Assembly (NCBI GenBank): GCA_903870905.1
Contig: CAIQEU010000016.1
Coordinates: forward strand, 1-51,376
DNA: 51,376 nucleotides
Direction of reading: 5' to 3'
Source of the DNA: an uncultured Actinomycetes bacterium
Lineage (GTDB): Bacteria; Actinomycetota; Acidimicrobiia; Acidimicrobiales; RAAP-2
The notes under the pieces were generated by a model, which was given only the letters and a program-made list of their open reading frames with translations, had not been told where the DNA came from and did no database searches. This document shows, piece by piece, positions 33,832 to 41,925 of the stretch (position 1 is the first letter of the stretch; every line of letters starts with the position of its first letter). The position numbers were made by a program, and so were the translations under genes.

Positions 33832-34032
33832 TCAATGGTGCGCTAGCCACTCGACCCCTTGGTAGATGCGGTAGCCGAGGTAGATGACGGTGGCACCGAG
33901 CATGAACCACATTGAGGGCTTGATGGGCCTCCGTTGCGGAGCGATCAGGATCGAGCCGCATTTCGGGCAACAACCATCATCGCCAATCGTCGCCGCATCG
34001 ACCTCACCAATGCAGGTATCGCACCACACCAA
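33832..34032 (-). CDS. Small zinc-ribbon membrane protein downstream of der
   Basis: 66 residues, family not recognised. The N-terminal zinc ribbon uses two pairs, CDTC (near residue 4) and CPKC (near residue 22), typical of a rubredoxin-like knuckle. A basic linker (APQRRPIKP) and one C-terminal transmembrane segment (SMWFMLGATVIYLGYRIYQG) follow. The start may be TTG at 34032, nine bases after GGAGGA, or GTG at 34029. It begins three bases after the der stop and is thus in the DUF512-der operon. The function is unknown; a membrane-tethered zinc ribbon suggests protein or nucleic acid binding. Confidence 0.75.
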   Translation of the reverse strand: MVWCDTCIGEVDAATIGDDGCCPKCGSILIAPQRRPIKPSMWFMLGATVIYLGYRIYQGVEWLAHH

Positions 34033-34035
34033 GGT

Positions 34036-35355
34036 TCAACGTCCTCCACCGAGCCGGACGCGGATCTTCATCGGTGTTGCTCCCAGGTCGAAGTGCTCTC
34101 GCAAGGAGCGCTCAACGTAGCGGAGGTAGGTGGCAGGCAGTTCACCACTGGCGAACAAGGTGAACGTCGGCGGGTCGATGGCGCCTTGAACGGCGTAGCG
34201 AATCCGTGCCCCCGGAGCCGGGTGCTTCTGTTGGAGATCCCGGATCGCTCGGTTGAGAGCGCCGGTCGGAACTCGGTGGTGGTAGGAGTCGACCGCTGCC
34301 ATCAACGCCGGGAGGATCTTGTGGACGCCCATGCCCGACTGAGCGGAAATTTTGATGACCGGTGAGGTCCCGAGGAAGGCGAGGCGGTCACCAACGCTCG
34401 CCATAATGTCCTCGCGCTGCTCCGTCGGGACGAGCTCCCACTTGTTGAGGATCACGACCGCTGCACACCCTGAGATCGCCATTCGCTCAGCGAGGCGCTG
34501 ATCTTGGTGCGTCGCACCCTCGGTGGCGTCAATCACGAGCAAGGCGAGATCGGCTCGCTCAAGCGCTTCGAGCGCTCGAAGGACGGAGTGCTGCTCGCTC
34601 CCCTGATCGGTTCGTGACCGACGCCGCATCCCAGCGGTATCAATGAAGCACAGTGGCCCATCATCAGTCTCGACAACCGTGTCGATGGCATCGCGTGTCG
34701 TTCCTGGCATGTCGAACACGACTGAGCGCTCCTCACCGATGAGGCGGTTGAAGAGCGTGGACTTACCGACGTTCGGGCGTCCGATGATCGCAATCTTCGG
34801 AATGGCGTCGTCGGCGGACTCGTCCACCTCAGGTAACGCCACGTCTCGAATCTGCTGGACGACTTCGTCGAGGAGATCTCCAGTGCCGCGGCCGTGCTGG
34901 GCCGACACGAGCATCGCCTCGCCGAGTCCAAGCTGCAAGAACTCCCACGCCAACTGCTCATGGCGCTGGTCATCGACCTTGTTCGCCACCAAGATGACGG
35001 GCCGTTTGGTGCGCTGCACGAGCCGTGCCGCTTCGAGGTCTTCAGCGGTCACACCCGTCTGGACGTCCACGACGAACAAGACCAGGTCGGCCTCATCGAG
35101 CGCCTTAACGGATTGCTTCGATACTTGTTGATCGAGGGCGGAGCCGCCGGCCAACCAACCACCGGTGTCGACGATGTGGAACGGAAGACCGTTCCACTCG
35201 GCATCGAGCACCTTGCGATCACGGGTGACACCGGGCTCTTCTTCCACCACGGCGACGCGCCGGCCGACGATCCGATTGATGAGCGATGACTTGCCCACGT
35301 TGGGGCGGCCGACCACCACCACCATGGGCTTTGCTCGAGGGGTAGTGCTGGCCAT
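34036..35355 (-). CDS. der: Ribosome biogenesis GTPase Der (EngA)
   Basis: Double-GTPase required for late 50S ribosome assembly. 439 residues. First G domain: VVVVGRPNVGKSSLINRIVG, DTGGW (G3) and NKVD (G4). Second G domain: AIIGRPNVGKSTLFNRLIG, DTAGMRRRSR (G3) and NKWE (G4). The C-terminal KH-like domain ends at FDLGATPMKIRVRLGG. The start ATG shares one base with the stop of the upstream DUF512 gene (TAATG, 35353-35357). Der follows cytidylate kinase in many actinobacteria; here cmk lies about 4 kb away in another operon. Confidence 0.97.
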   Translation of the reverse strand: MASTTPRAKPMVVVVGRPNVGKSSLINRIVGRRVAVVEEEPGVTRDRKVLDAEWNGLPFHIVDTGGWLAGGSALDQQVSKQSVKALDEADLVLFVVDVQTGVTAEDLEAARLVQRTKRPVILVANKVDDQRHEQLAWEFLQLGLGEAMLVSAQHGRGTGDLLDEVVQQIRDVALPEVDESADDAIPKIAIIGRPNVGKSTLFNRLIGEERSVVFDMPGTTRDAIDTVVETDDGPLCFIDTAGMRRRSRTDQGSEQHSVLRALEALERADLALLVIDATEGATHQDQRLAERMAISGCAAVVILNKWELVPTEQREDIMASVGDRLAFLGTSPVIKISAQSGMGVHKILPALMAAVDSYHHRVPTGALNRAIRDLQQKHPAPGARIRYAVQGAIDPPTFTLFASGELPATYLRYVERSLREHFDLGATPMKIRVRLGGGR

Positions 35356-36746
35356 TAGGCCACCTTTCGTTGACGAGATGGTCGCCCACCGAGAGCGTGT
35401 CGGAGCGCTGTCCCGGTGGTCTCAATGACCTCGACGACTCTGCCGAGGTCGGCAACCGTGCCGCCGTCGAGGAACCGGCCCTGGGTCAGACAGACGTCTG
35501 GGAGAAGGATTCGGTGATCCTCGGGAATCGATGCAATGGCCCGCCGAAGATCCTCGGTAACCATGAGCCCAGCGACGCCGATGTTGCCCCCGAAGAAGCG
35601 GTTCTCCACCTCGACGACGTACGTCGCCGGCCGGCCGAACTGCTCGAGGAGCGGTGGGAGTACCCGTGCGCCGTAGCTCCCGGTGAGGATGGAGATCGGA
35701 CCATCGAGAGTCGGGGACGTGGCTCCGAGTGGATCAATCGTTCGTGGGGCACGGTAGCCCTCGGCTGGAGCGCCGTCGACACTCTGGAAGAAGCCGGAGC
35801 GGATACCGGTTGCTGTGGTCATTGCACTCAGCAGTTCACGCTCGAAGGTTCGGATCATGCCCACGCCGTTCTCGTGCTGCGGGACACCGTCGTAGGAGCG
35901 AAGACTCGGCAGCGGAGCTCCAGCCATCAAGTAGTACTCATCGGAGGCGAAGACGACTTTTCGACCGAGGAGTTTTGCGCAGCGGCGCTGGTGCGCCGTG
36001 ACGAGTTTGATGACCGCAGCCGCCTCTGCAGCAGTGTGGTCTCGCATCTCGGCCTCGCCCGAATGGTCCGAGATGCCGAGCGGAACAACGCCGATGCTCT
36101 CGAGCTCTGGATACTCGTCGAGGAGGGTCAGCAGGGTGTCTTCGAGCACCTCTCCGTCGTTGACACCCGGGCAAACGACCACTTGGCCATGGACCGCAAT
36201 GCCACCGGCCAGCAGCACCTTCAGCCATCGCAGGCTCGTTGCCCCCCGAGGATTGCGGAGGAGACCAGCACGCACAGCTGGATCCGTTGCGTGAATCGAC
36301 ACGTACAGCGGCGAGAGGCGCTCGGTGAGGACGCGTTCGGCATCAAGCTCCGTGAAGCGCGTCAAAGTCGTGAAGTTCCCGTAGAGGAACGAGAGGCGGT
36401 AGTCGTCGTCTTTCAGGTACAGCGACTTCCGCAGCCCCTTGGGGAGCTGGTAGATGAAGCAGAATGAGCAGTGGTTGTCACAGGTGCGAATTCGATCGAA
36501 CACCGCAGACGACACCTCGAGGCCTACCGGCTCGCCGACGTCCTTTCGGAGCACTATCCGGCGATCGAGCGCTTCTCCGGGTCGACGAACGACCAAGATG
36601 GGATCGGCGCCATCGGTGAGCTGGTGGTACTCAATCACGTCTTGGGGCACGACATCGTCGATGGACTTCAGTTCGTCGCCGACGCAGATGCCTGAACGCT
36701 CTGCAGGTGATCCTGCTGCGACCGCAGTGACAACGGGAGCAGTCAT
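35355..36746 (-). CDS. PDZ / radical-SAM DUF512 family protein
   Basis: 463 residues. An N-terminal PDZ-like domain (VTAVAAGSPAERSGICVGDELKSI) is followed by a radical-SAM-like Fe-S motif CDNHCSFCFIYQLPKGLR (C-x3-C-x2-C), FLYGNFTTLTRF, LYVSIHATDPAVRAGLLRN, VVCPGVNDGEVLEDTL, then the DUF512 domain with SYDGVPQHENGVGMIR and ENRFFGGNIGVAGLM. This conserved family has no established reaction. Adjacency to der is recurrent in other bacteria, which hints at a link to ribosome or GTPase function. The ATG is six bases after a TAGGCT box. It is divergent from ispH. Confidence 0.9.
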   Translation of the reverse strand: MTAPVVTAVAAGSPAERSGICVGDELKSIDDVVPQDVIEYHQLTDGADPILVVRRPGEALDRRIVLRKDVGEPVGLEVSSAVFDRIRTCDNHCSFCFIYQLPKGLRKSLYLKDDDYRLSFLYGNFTTLTRFTELDAERVLTERLSPLYVSIHATDPAVRAGLLRNPRGATSLRWLKVLLAGGIAVHGQVVVCPGVNDGEVLEDTLLTLLDEYPELESIGVVPLGISDHSGEAEMRDHTAAEAAAVIKLVTAHQRRCAKLLGRKVVFASDEYYLMAGAPLPSLRSYDGVPQHENGVGMIRTFERELLSAMTTATGIRSGFFQSVDGAPAEGYRAPRTIDPLGATSPTLDGPISILTGSYGARVLPPLLEQFGRPATYVVEVENRFFGGNIGVAGLMVTEDLRRAIASIPEDHRILLPDVCLTQGRFLDGGTVADLGRVVEVIETTGTALRHALGGRPSRQRKVA

Positions 36747-36752
36747 ACCCCA

Positions 36753-36758
36753 AGCCTA
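36753..36758 (-). promoter_or_regulatory. -10 box of the probable leaderless DUF512-der transcript
   Basis: TAGGCT on the minus strand, exactly six bases before the ATG at 36746. Confidence 0.55.
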
Positions 36759-36807
36759 CCCTGCGAACTCAGCCGTCCTCCGGCGTTGACGGCGGTGGCG
36801 GCAACCC

Positions 36808-36813
36808 TAGGAT
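36808..36813 (+). promoter_or_regulatory. -10 box of a probable leaderless ispH transcript
   Basis: TAGGAT on the plus strand, exactly six bases before the ATG at 36820. The divergent DUF512 promoter lies 50 bases away. Confidence 0.55.
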
Positions 36814-36819
36814 GAAGCA

Positions 36820-37875
36820 ATGGGTGTCGACCGCGTGATTCTCGCCGAACCTCGAGGGTTCTGCGCTGGTGTGGAGAAGGCGATCAAGGCATTGGCTTGG
36901 ATGGTCCGGATCTTCGAGCCGCCGGTCTACTGCTACCACGAGATCGTCCACAATCGTTTCGTCGTGGATCAGTTCAAGGCGCAGGGCGTCCGCTTCGTCG
37001 ACGACGTTGCCGAGGTTCCCCCTGGCGCACCGCTCATGCTGTCCGCACACGGATCAGCACCTGAAGTCGTCGCGATGGCCCGAGCTCGAGGAACCGTCAT
37101 CGATGCCGTCTGCCCGCTGGTTACGAAAGTGCACCACGAGATGAAGGTGCGTTCAGAGAAGGGCTACACGGTCCTCTACGTCGGCCATGCTGGCCACGAA
37201 GAAGCCGTCGGAACCATGGCTGTCGCTCCACAGGCTGTGCACCTCATTGAGCGCACCAGCGACATCGACGCCCTCGCAGAGCTCGCAAGATCGAATGAGC
37301 CCGTGGCGCTCCTCGCCCAAACGACGCTCAGCCACGACGAGTGGCGGCACCTCATGGAGCACGCGAAGGATCAATTTCCCGATCTGTGGATGCCGAACCG
37401 CAGCGATCTGTGCTTCGCGACGACGAATCGCCAGGCTGCGCTCAAGTCGATTGCCTCATCTGCAGATGCCGTGATCGTGATTGGGTCGGCCAACTCGTCG
37501 AATACCGTGGCGCTCGCCGATGTCGCTACACGTTCAGGATGTAGTCAGGTGTTCCGAGTGAACGATGCTTCTGAGCTCCCGAGCGACTTGCAGGGAACCG
37601 TGGCGGTCACTGCCGGCGCCTCCGCCCCCGAATCACTCGTCGCCGCGGTGATCGACCGGCTCAAGCCTGAACACGGCGTGACCGTCGCCTCTGTAACGAC
37701 CGAAGACGAGTACTTCCCACCACCACCTGAACTTCGTGAGTTGCTCCGAGGGCTCGGTCTCGCCGTCAGCCTCCTCCACGGCGGCCATGGAGCAAGCGAC
37801 CGTGATCCCATTGACGGTGACCGGAACCGCTCTGCGGCGACGGTCTTGCAATCGCTCGCCACCGCCGTGGCCTAG
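36820..37875 (+). CDS. ispH: 4-hydroxy-3-methylbut-2-enyl diphosphate reductase
   Basis: Final step of the MEP isoprenoid pathway, producing IPP and DMAPP through a [4Fe-4S] enzyme. 351 residues. The three cluster cysteines are in EPRGFCAGVEKAI (C15), DAVCPLVTKVH and DLCFATTNRQ. Other family residues: YCYHEIVHNRFVV, MLSAHGSAPEV, YVGHAGHEEAVGTM, and SSNTVALADVA. The C-terminal tail after DEYFPPPPELRELL is longer and polar. The ATG is six bases after a TAGGAT box. An HD-domain gene follows after 40 bases. Confidence 0.97.
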   Translation: MGVDRVILAEPRGFCAGVEKAIKALAWMVRIFEPPVYCYHEIVHNRFVVDQFKAQGVRFVDDVAEVPPGAPLMLSAHGSAPEVVAMARARGTVIDAVCPLVTKVHHEMKVRSEKGYTVLYVGHAGHEEAVGTMAVAPQAVHLIERTSDIDALAELARSNEPVALLAQTTLSHDEWRHLMEHAKDQFPDLWMPNRSDLCFATTNRQAALKSIASSADAVIVIGSANSSNTVALADVATRSGCSQVFRVNDASELPSDLQGTVAVTAGASAPESLVAAVIDRLKPEHGVTVASVTTEDEYFPPPPELRELLRGLGLAVSLLHGGHGASDRDPIDGDRNRSAATVLQSLATAVA

Positions 37876-37902
37876 GTTCCCCGCTCCACCTCGTCGCCGT
37901 GC

Positions 37903-37908
37903 GAGAAT
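37903..37908 (+). promoter_or_regulatory. Weak -10-like box before the HD-domain gene
   Basis: GAGAAT, seven bases before the ATG at 37916. Only A2 and T6 of TANNNT are kept, so this is tentative. Confidence 0.25.
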
Positions 37909-37915
37909 GGAGACT

Positions 37916-38476
37916 ATGGCCTCAGTCGTTCCCTCAACCTTCACCGCGATGGAGCACTCCACACAAGAGCAGTGGAGCACCATCGCCACCGAGACGATCT
38001 CCAACCAACCACGGGTTGCCGAAACCATTTTGGCAATGCTCGCCGGTCTCGCAACCATCACTGATGGCTTCGCTGTCGACCAACTGTTGCACGCCCTGCA
38101 AACCGCCACTCGTGCTGAAGAAGCTGGTGCGGACGAAGAGGTGATCGTGGCGTCACTCTGCCACGACCTCGGGAAGGCGATTTCAGTGGCAAACCACCCG
38201 AGGATCGCTGCGGAGATCCTTCGACCCTACGTGCGACCCGAGGTCTACCAGATGATCCTGGTGCACCAGGATTTTCAGGGGAAGCACTACTACGCGTTCT
38301 TGGGGATGGATCCGAATCTCCGTGAGCAGCACGAAGGTGCGGAGTACTACGACCTCGCGCAGCGGTTCGCTGATGACTGGGATCAGACCAGCTTTGACCC
38401 GAACTACCCCACTCAGCCGCTTGAGCACTTCGCCCCCATGGTGCGCCGAGTGTTCGCTCAGGCCCGATCGATCTAA
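37916..38476 (+). CDS. HD-domain protein resembling PhnZ/MIOX-type oxygenases
   Basis: 186 residues from the ATG at 37916 (the frame is open to 37736 inside ispH). The helical HD core shows H59 in LLHALQTATRAEEAGAD, H83-D84 in ASLCHDLGKA, H94, and H117 in ILVHQDFQGKHYYAFLG. The C-terminus has FADDWDQTSFDPNYPTQP. The spacing AEEAGADEEVIVASLCHDLG, the V-x2-H-x4-K-x-Y pattern and the late WD...DP segment resemble PhnZ/TmpB-like mixed-valent diiron HD oxygenases rather than nucleotide phosphohydrolases. That is inference by motif; the substrate is unknown. The next gene begins eight bases later, so they are probably cotranscribed. Confidence 0.8.
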   Translation: MASVVPSTFTAMEHSTQEQWSTIATETISNQPRVAETILAMLAGLATITDGFAVDQLLHALQTATRAEEAGADEEVIVASLCHDLGKAISVANHPRIAAEILRPYVRPEVYQMILVHQDFQGKHYYAFLGMDPNLREQHEGAEYYDLAQRFADDWDQTSFDPNYPTQPLEHFAPMVRRVFAQARSI

Positions 38477-38484
38477 AGGAACCA

Positions 38485-39285
38485 ATGGCCAAGAAGCAGG
38501 ACCTTGAGAAGCGGCGCATGGACCTCATGCTGCGACATGTCGTGGAACTGGCACGCGAGGACTTCGCCAAGCGGTACCCCGGCGTCGACCTCGGACGCAC
38601 GGTTGCCCTCATTGCTGCCTACGAAGAGGAAGAGAACATCGGCGACGTCTTGACGGCAATGCCGACCGAAGCCTGCGGCCTCCCCCTCACGACCTTGGTC
38701 GTCGTCGACGGTGGCGATGATCGAACAGCGGACATTGTCCGCGAGATGGGGGTCTACGCCCTCGTCTTCCCCGTCAACCTCGGTCACGGTGTGGCCCTGC
38801 GCGCCGGCTACAACCTGTGCATTGAGAGCGGTGTTGAGTACATCATTACCCTCGATGCTGACGGTCAGAACGACCCGGTTGAAATTCCCACCATGCTGCA
38901 GCCACTCGTCGATGACGAGAGTGACTTCGTCGTCGGTTCACGTCGGCTCGGCGTTGATCACACGTCGGACTTCGTTCGAAAAGCAGGCGTGGTGTTCTTC
39001 TCCACCCTCGTCAACGTCCTCACTCGATCCAAGCTCACCGATACCTCGAACGGCTATCGGGCGCTTCGGACGTCCATGCTCGCCGACGTGGTCCCTCGCT
39101 GCGTTCAGGTGCAGTACCAAACGTCCGAGCTCATCATCACCGCGATTCGGCGAGGCTGGAGGATCTCGGAGAAGCCGACGATCTGGCACCCGAGAGCCCA
39201 TGGCACGACGAAGAAGGGTGCCACTGCGCTGTACGGCTTCCGCTACTTGAATGTGGTCGTGCGCACCTGGCTCCGCGAGCGGTAG
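38485..39285 (+). CDS. Family 2 glycosyltransferase (DPM1-like)
   Basis: 266 residues. GT-A core: TVALIAAYEEEENIGDVL, LTTLVVVDGGDDRTADI, the NLGHGVALRAGYN segment, and the metal-binding ITLDADGQNDP (DxD-like). STLVNVLTRSKLTDTSNGYRALR matches dolichol/polyprenyl-phosphate sugar transferases. An N-terminal basic helix of about 40 residues (KKQDLEKRRMDLMLRHVVELARE) precedes the core. No transmembrane helices are seen. It is likely to use a nucleotide sugar and a lipid phosphate acceptor. An AAAGGA site four bases before the ATG supports the start. Confidence 0.9.
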   Translation: MAKKQDLEKRRMDLMLRHVVELAREDFAKRYPGVDLGRTVALIAAYEEEENIGDVLTAMPTEACGLPLTTLVVVDGGDDRTADIVREMGVYALVFPVNLGHGVALRAGYNLCIESGVEYIITLDADGQNDPVEIPTMLQPLVDDESDFVVGSRRLGVDHTSDFVRKAGVVFFSTLVNVLTRSKLTDTSNGYRALRTSMLADVVPRCVQVQYQTSELIITAIRRGWRISEKPTIWHPRAHGTTKKGATALYGFRYLNVVVRTWLRER

Positions 39286-39317
39286 TCCTCTGGAGGAGTG
39301 CCCTCAGCGGTGAAGAG

Positions 39318-40001
39318 CTACAACGCCTTTGAGGCGTCGTATGCGGCTTGCAATGCTGATCGGAGCTCTTCGGTCGAGGTGGCAATGGCCTTGCGGGAGA
39401 TCCTCCCGGTCGGACCGAGCGGCGCAGGGGCGAGCAGTGGGCCGGCGTAGACCGTCACTCGAACGGGACGGGGCAATTTCGCACCCTTCGGCATCGCCCG
39501 ATCGCTGTTGGCGATACCGACCGGCATGATGGGCACGCCAGTCCTCGAGGCCAAGAACGCTGCGCCTTCGAGGAGTTCAGCCACTGCTGGTCCTTCCTGA
39601 CGGGTGCCTTCGGGGAACAAGATGAGCACCTCACCTCTCGCCAAGATGTCCTCGGCGCGCTTCAGTGAGGTCCGGTCGGCTGATTGGCGGTGCACTGGGA
39701 AACCACCCATCGCAATGAGGAACCGCCCGAGGAGTGAAATCTTCCAGAGGCTGTCCTTGGCCATGAAGAACATCTTCCGTTTGGTGAGGAGCACCGGGAA
39801 AGCGAAGTCCACATTGGAGCGGTGCACTGGGGCAATCAAGAGTCCGCCGGTTGCTGGAACCTCGGCAGCGTTGATGACCCGAGGTCGAAAGAGCGTCCGA
39901 GCAACACCCATGATGATGCTCCTGCCGAACCGATAGCCGAGCGTCCTGCGGGAGTCAACGACGAAGTTCTCGTGACGGCCCTCGGCCGGTCGATCGCTCA
40001 C
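39318..40001 (-). CDS. plsC: 1-acylglycerol-3-phosphate acyltransferase (PlsC family)
   Basis: Transfers an acyl group to lysophosphatidate, giving phosphatidate. 227 residues. Motif I is HRSNVD (H-x4-D), in PVHRSNVDFAFPVLL; motif II is near MGGFPVHRQ; motif III is LILFPEGTRQEGP; then VPIMPVGIANSD. The frame opens at a GTG at 40010, but a second GTG at 40001 overlaps the cmk stop as GTGA (39998-40001), the junction style used throughout this window, and is chosen. cmk-plsC pairs are common in bacteria. It is the last gene of the scpA operon and converges on the GT2 gene. Confidence 0.92.
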   Translation of the reverse strand: MSDRPAEGRHENFVVDSRRTLGYRFGRSIIMGVARTLFRPRVINAAEVPATGGLLIAPVHRSNVDFAFPVLLTKRKMFFMAKDSLWKISLLGRFLIAMGGFPVHRQSADRTSLKRAEDILARGEVLILFPEGTRQEGPAVAELLEGAAFLASRTGVPIMPVGIANSDRAMPKGAKLPRPVRVTVYAGPLLAPAPLGPTGRISRKAIATSTEELRSALQAAYDASKAL

Positions 40002-40612
40002 GGCAGCCACGACAAGATCTCGCTGGTCACATCCTCAATGGTACGTCCCGTGGTATCGAGGATCACTGATCCGTCGGCAACCGTCAGCGGCGACGCTGCT
40101 CGGGTCGAGTCCACCGTGTCCCGACGGGTGACCCCATCGACGCCCTCCTCAGCACGACGACGAGCTCGTTCCTCTACTGAGGCAGTCAAGTAGACCTTCA
40201 CTGTGGCATCAGGGAAGACGACCGAAGCGATGTCTCGCCCTTCAACAACCCCAGATCCACCCCGATCTGCCACCCACTTGCGTTGGTGGGCGACCAGAAC
40301 GGCTCGAACCTCAGCGGTCGCCGCGACCTTCGAGACCGCCACGTTCACTCGATCACTTCGCAGGTGGTCGATGACGTCGATGTCGCCAACCATTGCGCTC
40401 GTGGAGGACACTTCACCGAGGGATCTGGCCAGAACGACGAGGCTCTCCACGTCCTCGAGCGAGCAAGCACCTTCGATCGCTGCTGCAGCCACTGCTCGGT
40501 ACATCGCTCCGGTATCGAGACGTTCAATACCGAGCGCGTCAGCGAGTGCCTTGCTCACGGTGGACTTGCCAGCCCCGGCTGGCCCGTCGATCGCAATGAC
40601 GATGTTGCGCAT
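39998..40612 (-). CDS. cmk: Cytidylate kinase
   Basis: Phosphorylates CMP and dCMP using ATP. 204 residues, slightly short for the family (about 220). P-loop: IAIDGPAGAGKSTVSKALA; then LDTGAMYRAVA, the NMP-binding region with VVEGRDIASVVFPDA, VKVYLTASVEERARRR, and DSTRAASPLTVADGSVILDTT. The ATG shares one base with the aroA stop (TGATG, 40610-40614) and the stop is overlapped by plsC (GTGA). The gene is conserved in this position relative to scpAB in mycobacteria. Confidence 0.96.
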   Translation of the reverse strand: MRNIVIAIDGPAGAGKSTVSKALADALGIERLDTGAMYRAVAAAAIEGACSLEDVESLVVLARSLGEVSSTSAMVGDIDVIDHLRSDRVNVAVSKVAATAEVRAVLVAHQRKWVADRGGSGVVEGRDIASVVFPDATVKVYLTASVEERARRRAEEGVDGVTRRDTVDSTRAASPLTVADGSVILDTTGRTIEDVTSEILSWLP

Positions 40613-41925
40613 CAGCCCATCTCCCCTTCGAGGTGAACGCCGATGCCTGCGAGGTCCTCAAGGAAGGTCGGGTAACTCGTCGCAATGCATGAGGCTCCCG
40701 TCACCGTCACCGTCGAACCCCTCGCAGCGCTCAACCCACCTATGGCCCCTGCCATGGCTAACCGGTGATCACCGAGGGGGTCGATCACCGCGTGGACGAC
40801 CTGAGCAACTCCCCCATGGACGATGAGATCATCACCGACAATTTCGGCCCGTCCTCCAAGCGCAGCGACCAACGCTGCGGTGGCGAGGAGTCGGTCCGAC
40901 TCCTTCAACCGCAGTTCACCAACATCAACGAACCGGGTTGTGCCTTCTGCTCGCAACGCGGCGACCGCCAAGATCGGGACTTCGTCGAGAGAAGGAATCT
41001 CTGTTCCGGTGATCGTCGTTCCCCGGAGAACTGATGCGGTGACTCTCACGTCGAGCATTCCATTCTGGGGTGATCGTTCGATACCCGCTCCCATGCGTTC
41101 GAGGACGTCGAGGAACGAGGTTCGCTCTCGGCCTGGGTAGAGATTTCGAACGTGCACCGATCCCGTCGATGCGAGGAGGGCTGCGACAACCGCAAACGCC
41201 GCTTGACTCGGGTCACTCGCTACTTCCCAGTGTCGAGGCTCAAGTGGACCTGGGATGACGGTGACCGTCCGACCAGATGCGGCTTCAACCACCGTGAGGT
41301 CCGCTCCTGCGAACAGCAGCATCTCTTCTGTGTGGGTTCGCGTCAACACCGATTCGTGCACGGTGGTCGGACCGACCGCACCGAGTCCTGCGAGCAGGAT
41401 CGCCGACTTCACCTGCGCACTCGGCTCAGGAATGTCGTAGGTGATGCCACGCAGTGGAGCTCCCACGAGGGCAATCGGCGGCAGGATGCGCGCACCGTGG
41501 CCGCTCAGGCGAGCGCCCATCAACGCCAGTGGCCGCTGCACTCGGTCCATTGGACGCTTCGACAGGGATGCATCACCGACGAGCGTGTGCTCGCCCGCCA
41601 CTCCGGCGACCAACCCGGCCACGAGGCGCATGGTAGTTCCAGAATTGCCGCAGTCGAGGGGCTGGGGAGAGGCGCGGAGGACTCCAGTGGAGGTCACCGT
41701 CACGAGGTCACCGTCTCGGCCAACCGTTGCACCAAGTGCTGCCACGATGCGACCAGTGTGCTGCACGTCCTCGCCGTGACTCAGTCCGGAGATGGTGCTC
41801 CGTCCCGGAGCGAGCGCTGCGAGCATGAGCGCTCGATGCGAGATCGACTTGTCGCCGGGAGGCGTCACGACGCCTGAGAGTTCTGGATGTGGGGTCACGG
41901 TGAAGGTTGGTGGAATGGTCATCAC
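40612..41925 (-). CDS. aroA: 3-phosphoshikimate 1-carboxyvinyltransferase (EPSP synthase)
   Basis: Sixth step of the shikimate pathway: joins PEP and shikimate-3-phosphate. 437 residues. Motifs: PPGDKSISHRALMLAALA with the catalytic lysine; LDCGNSGTTMRLVAGLVAG; GDASLSKRPMDRVQRPL; EPSAQVKSAILLAGL; SLDEVPILAVAAL; and GELRLKESDRL near the C-terminus. The start is GTG at 41925 (GTGA overlap with tyrA) or ATG at 41922 (TGATG). It sits directly between prephenate dehydrogenase and CMP kinase genes in one overlapping operon. Confidence 0.96.
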   Translation of the reverse strand: MMTIPPTFTVTPHPELSGVVTPPGDKSISHRALMLAALAPGRSTISGLSHGEDVQHTGRIVAALGATVGRDGDLVTVTSTGVLRASPQPLDCGNSGTTMRLVAGLVAGVAGEHTLVGDASLSKRPMDRVQRPLALMGARLSGHGARILPPIALVGAPLRGITYDIPEPSAQVKSAILLAGLGAVGPTTVHESVLTRTHTEEMLLFAGADLTVVEAASGRTVTVIPGPLEPRHWEVASDPSQAAFAVVAALLASTGSVHVRNLYPGRERTSFLDVLERMGAGIERSPQNGMLDVRVTASVLRGTTITGTEIPSLDEVPILAVAALRAEGTTRFVDVGELRLKESDRLLATAALVAALGGRAEIVGDDLIVHGGVAQVVHAVIDPLGDHRLAMAGAIGGLSAARGSTVTVTGASCIATSYPTFLEDLAGIGVHLEGEMG

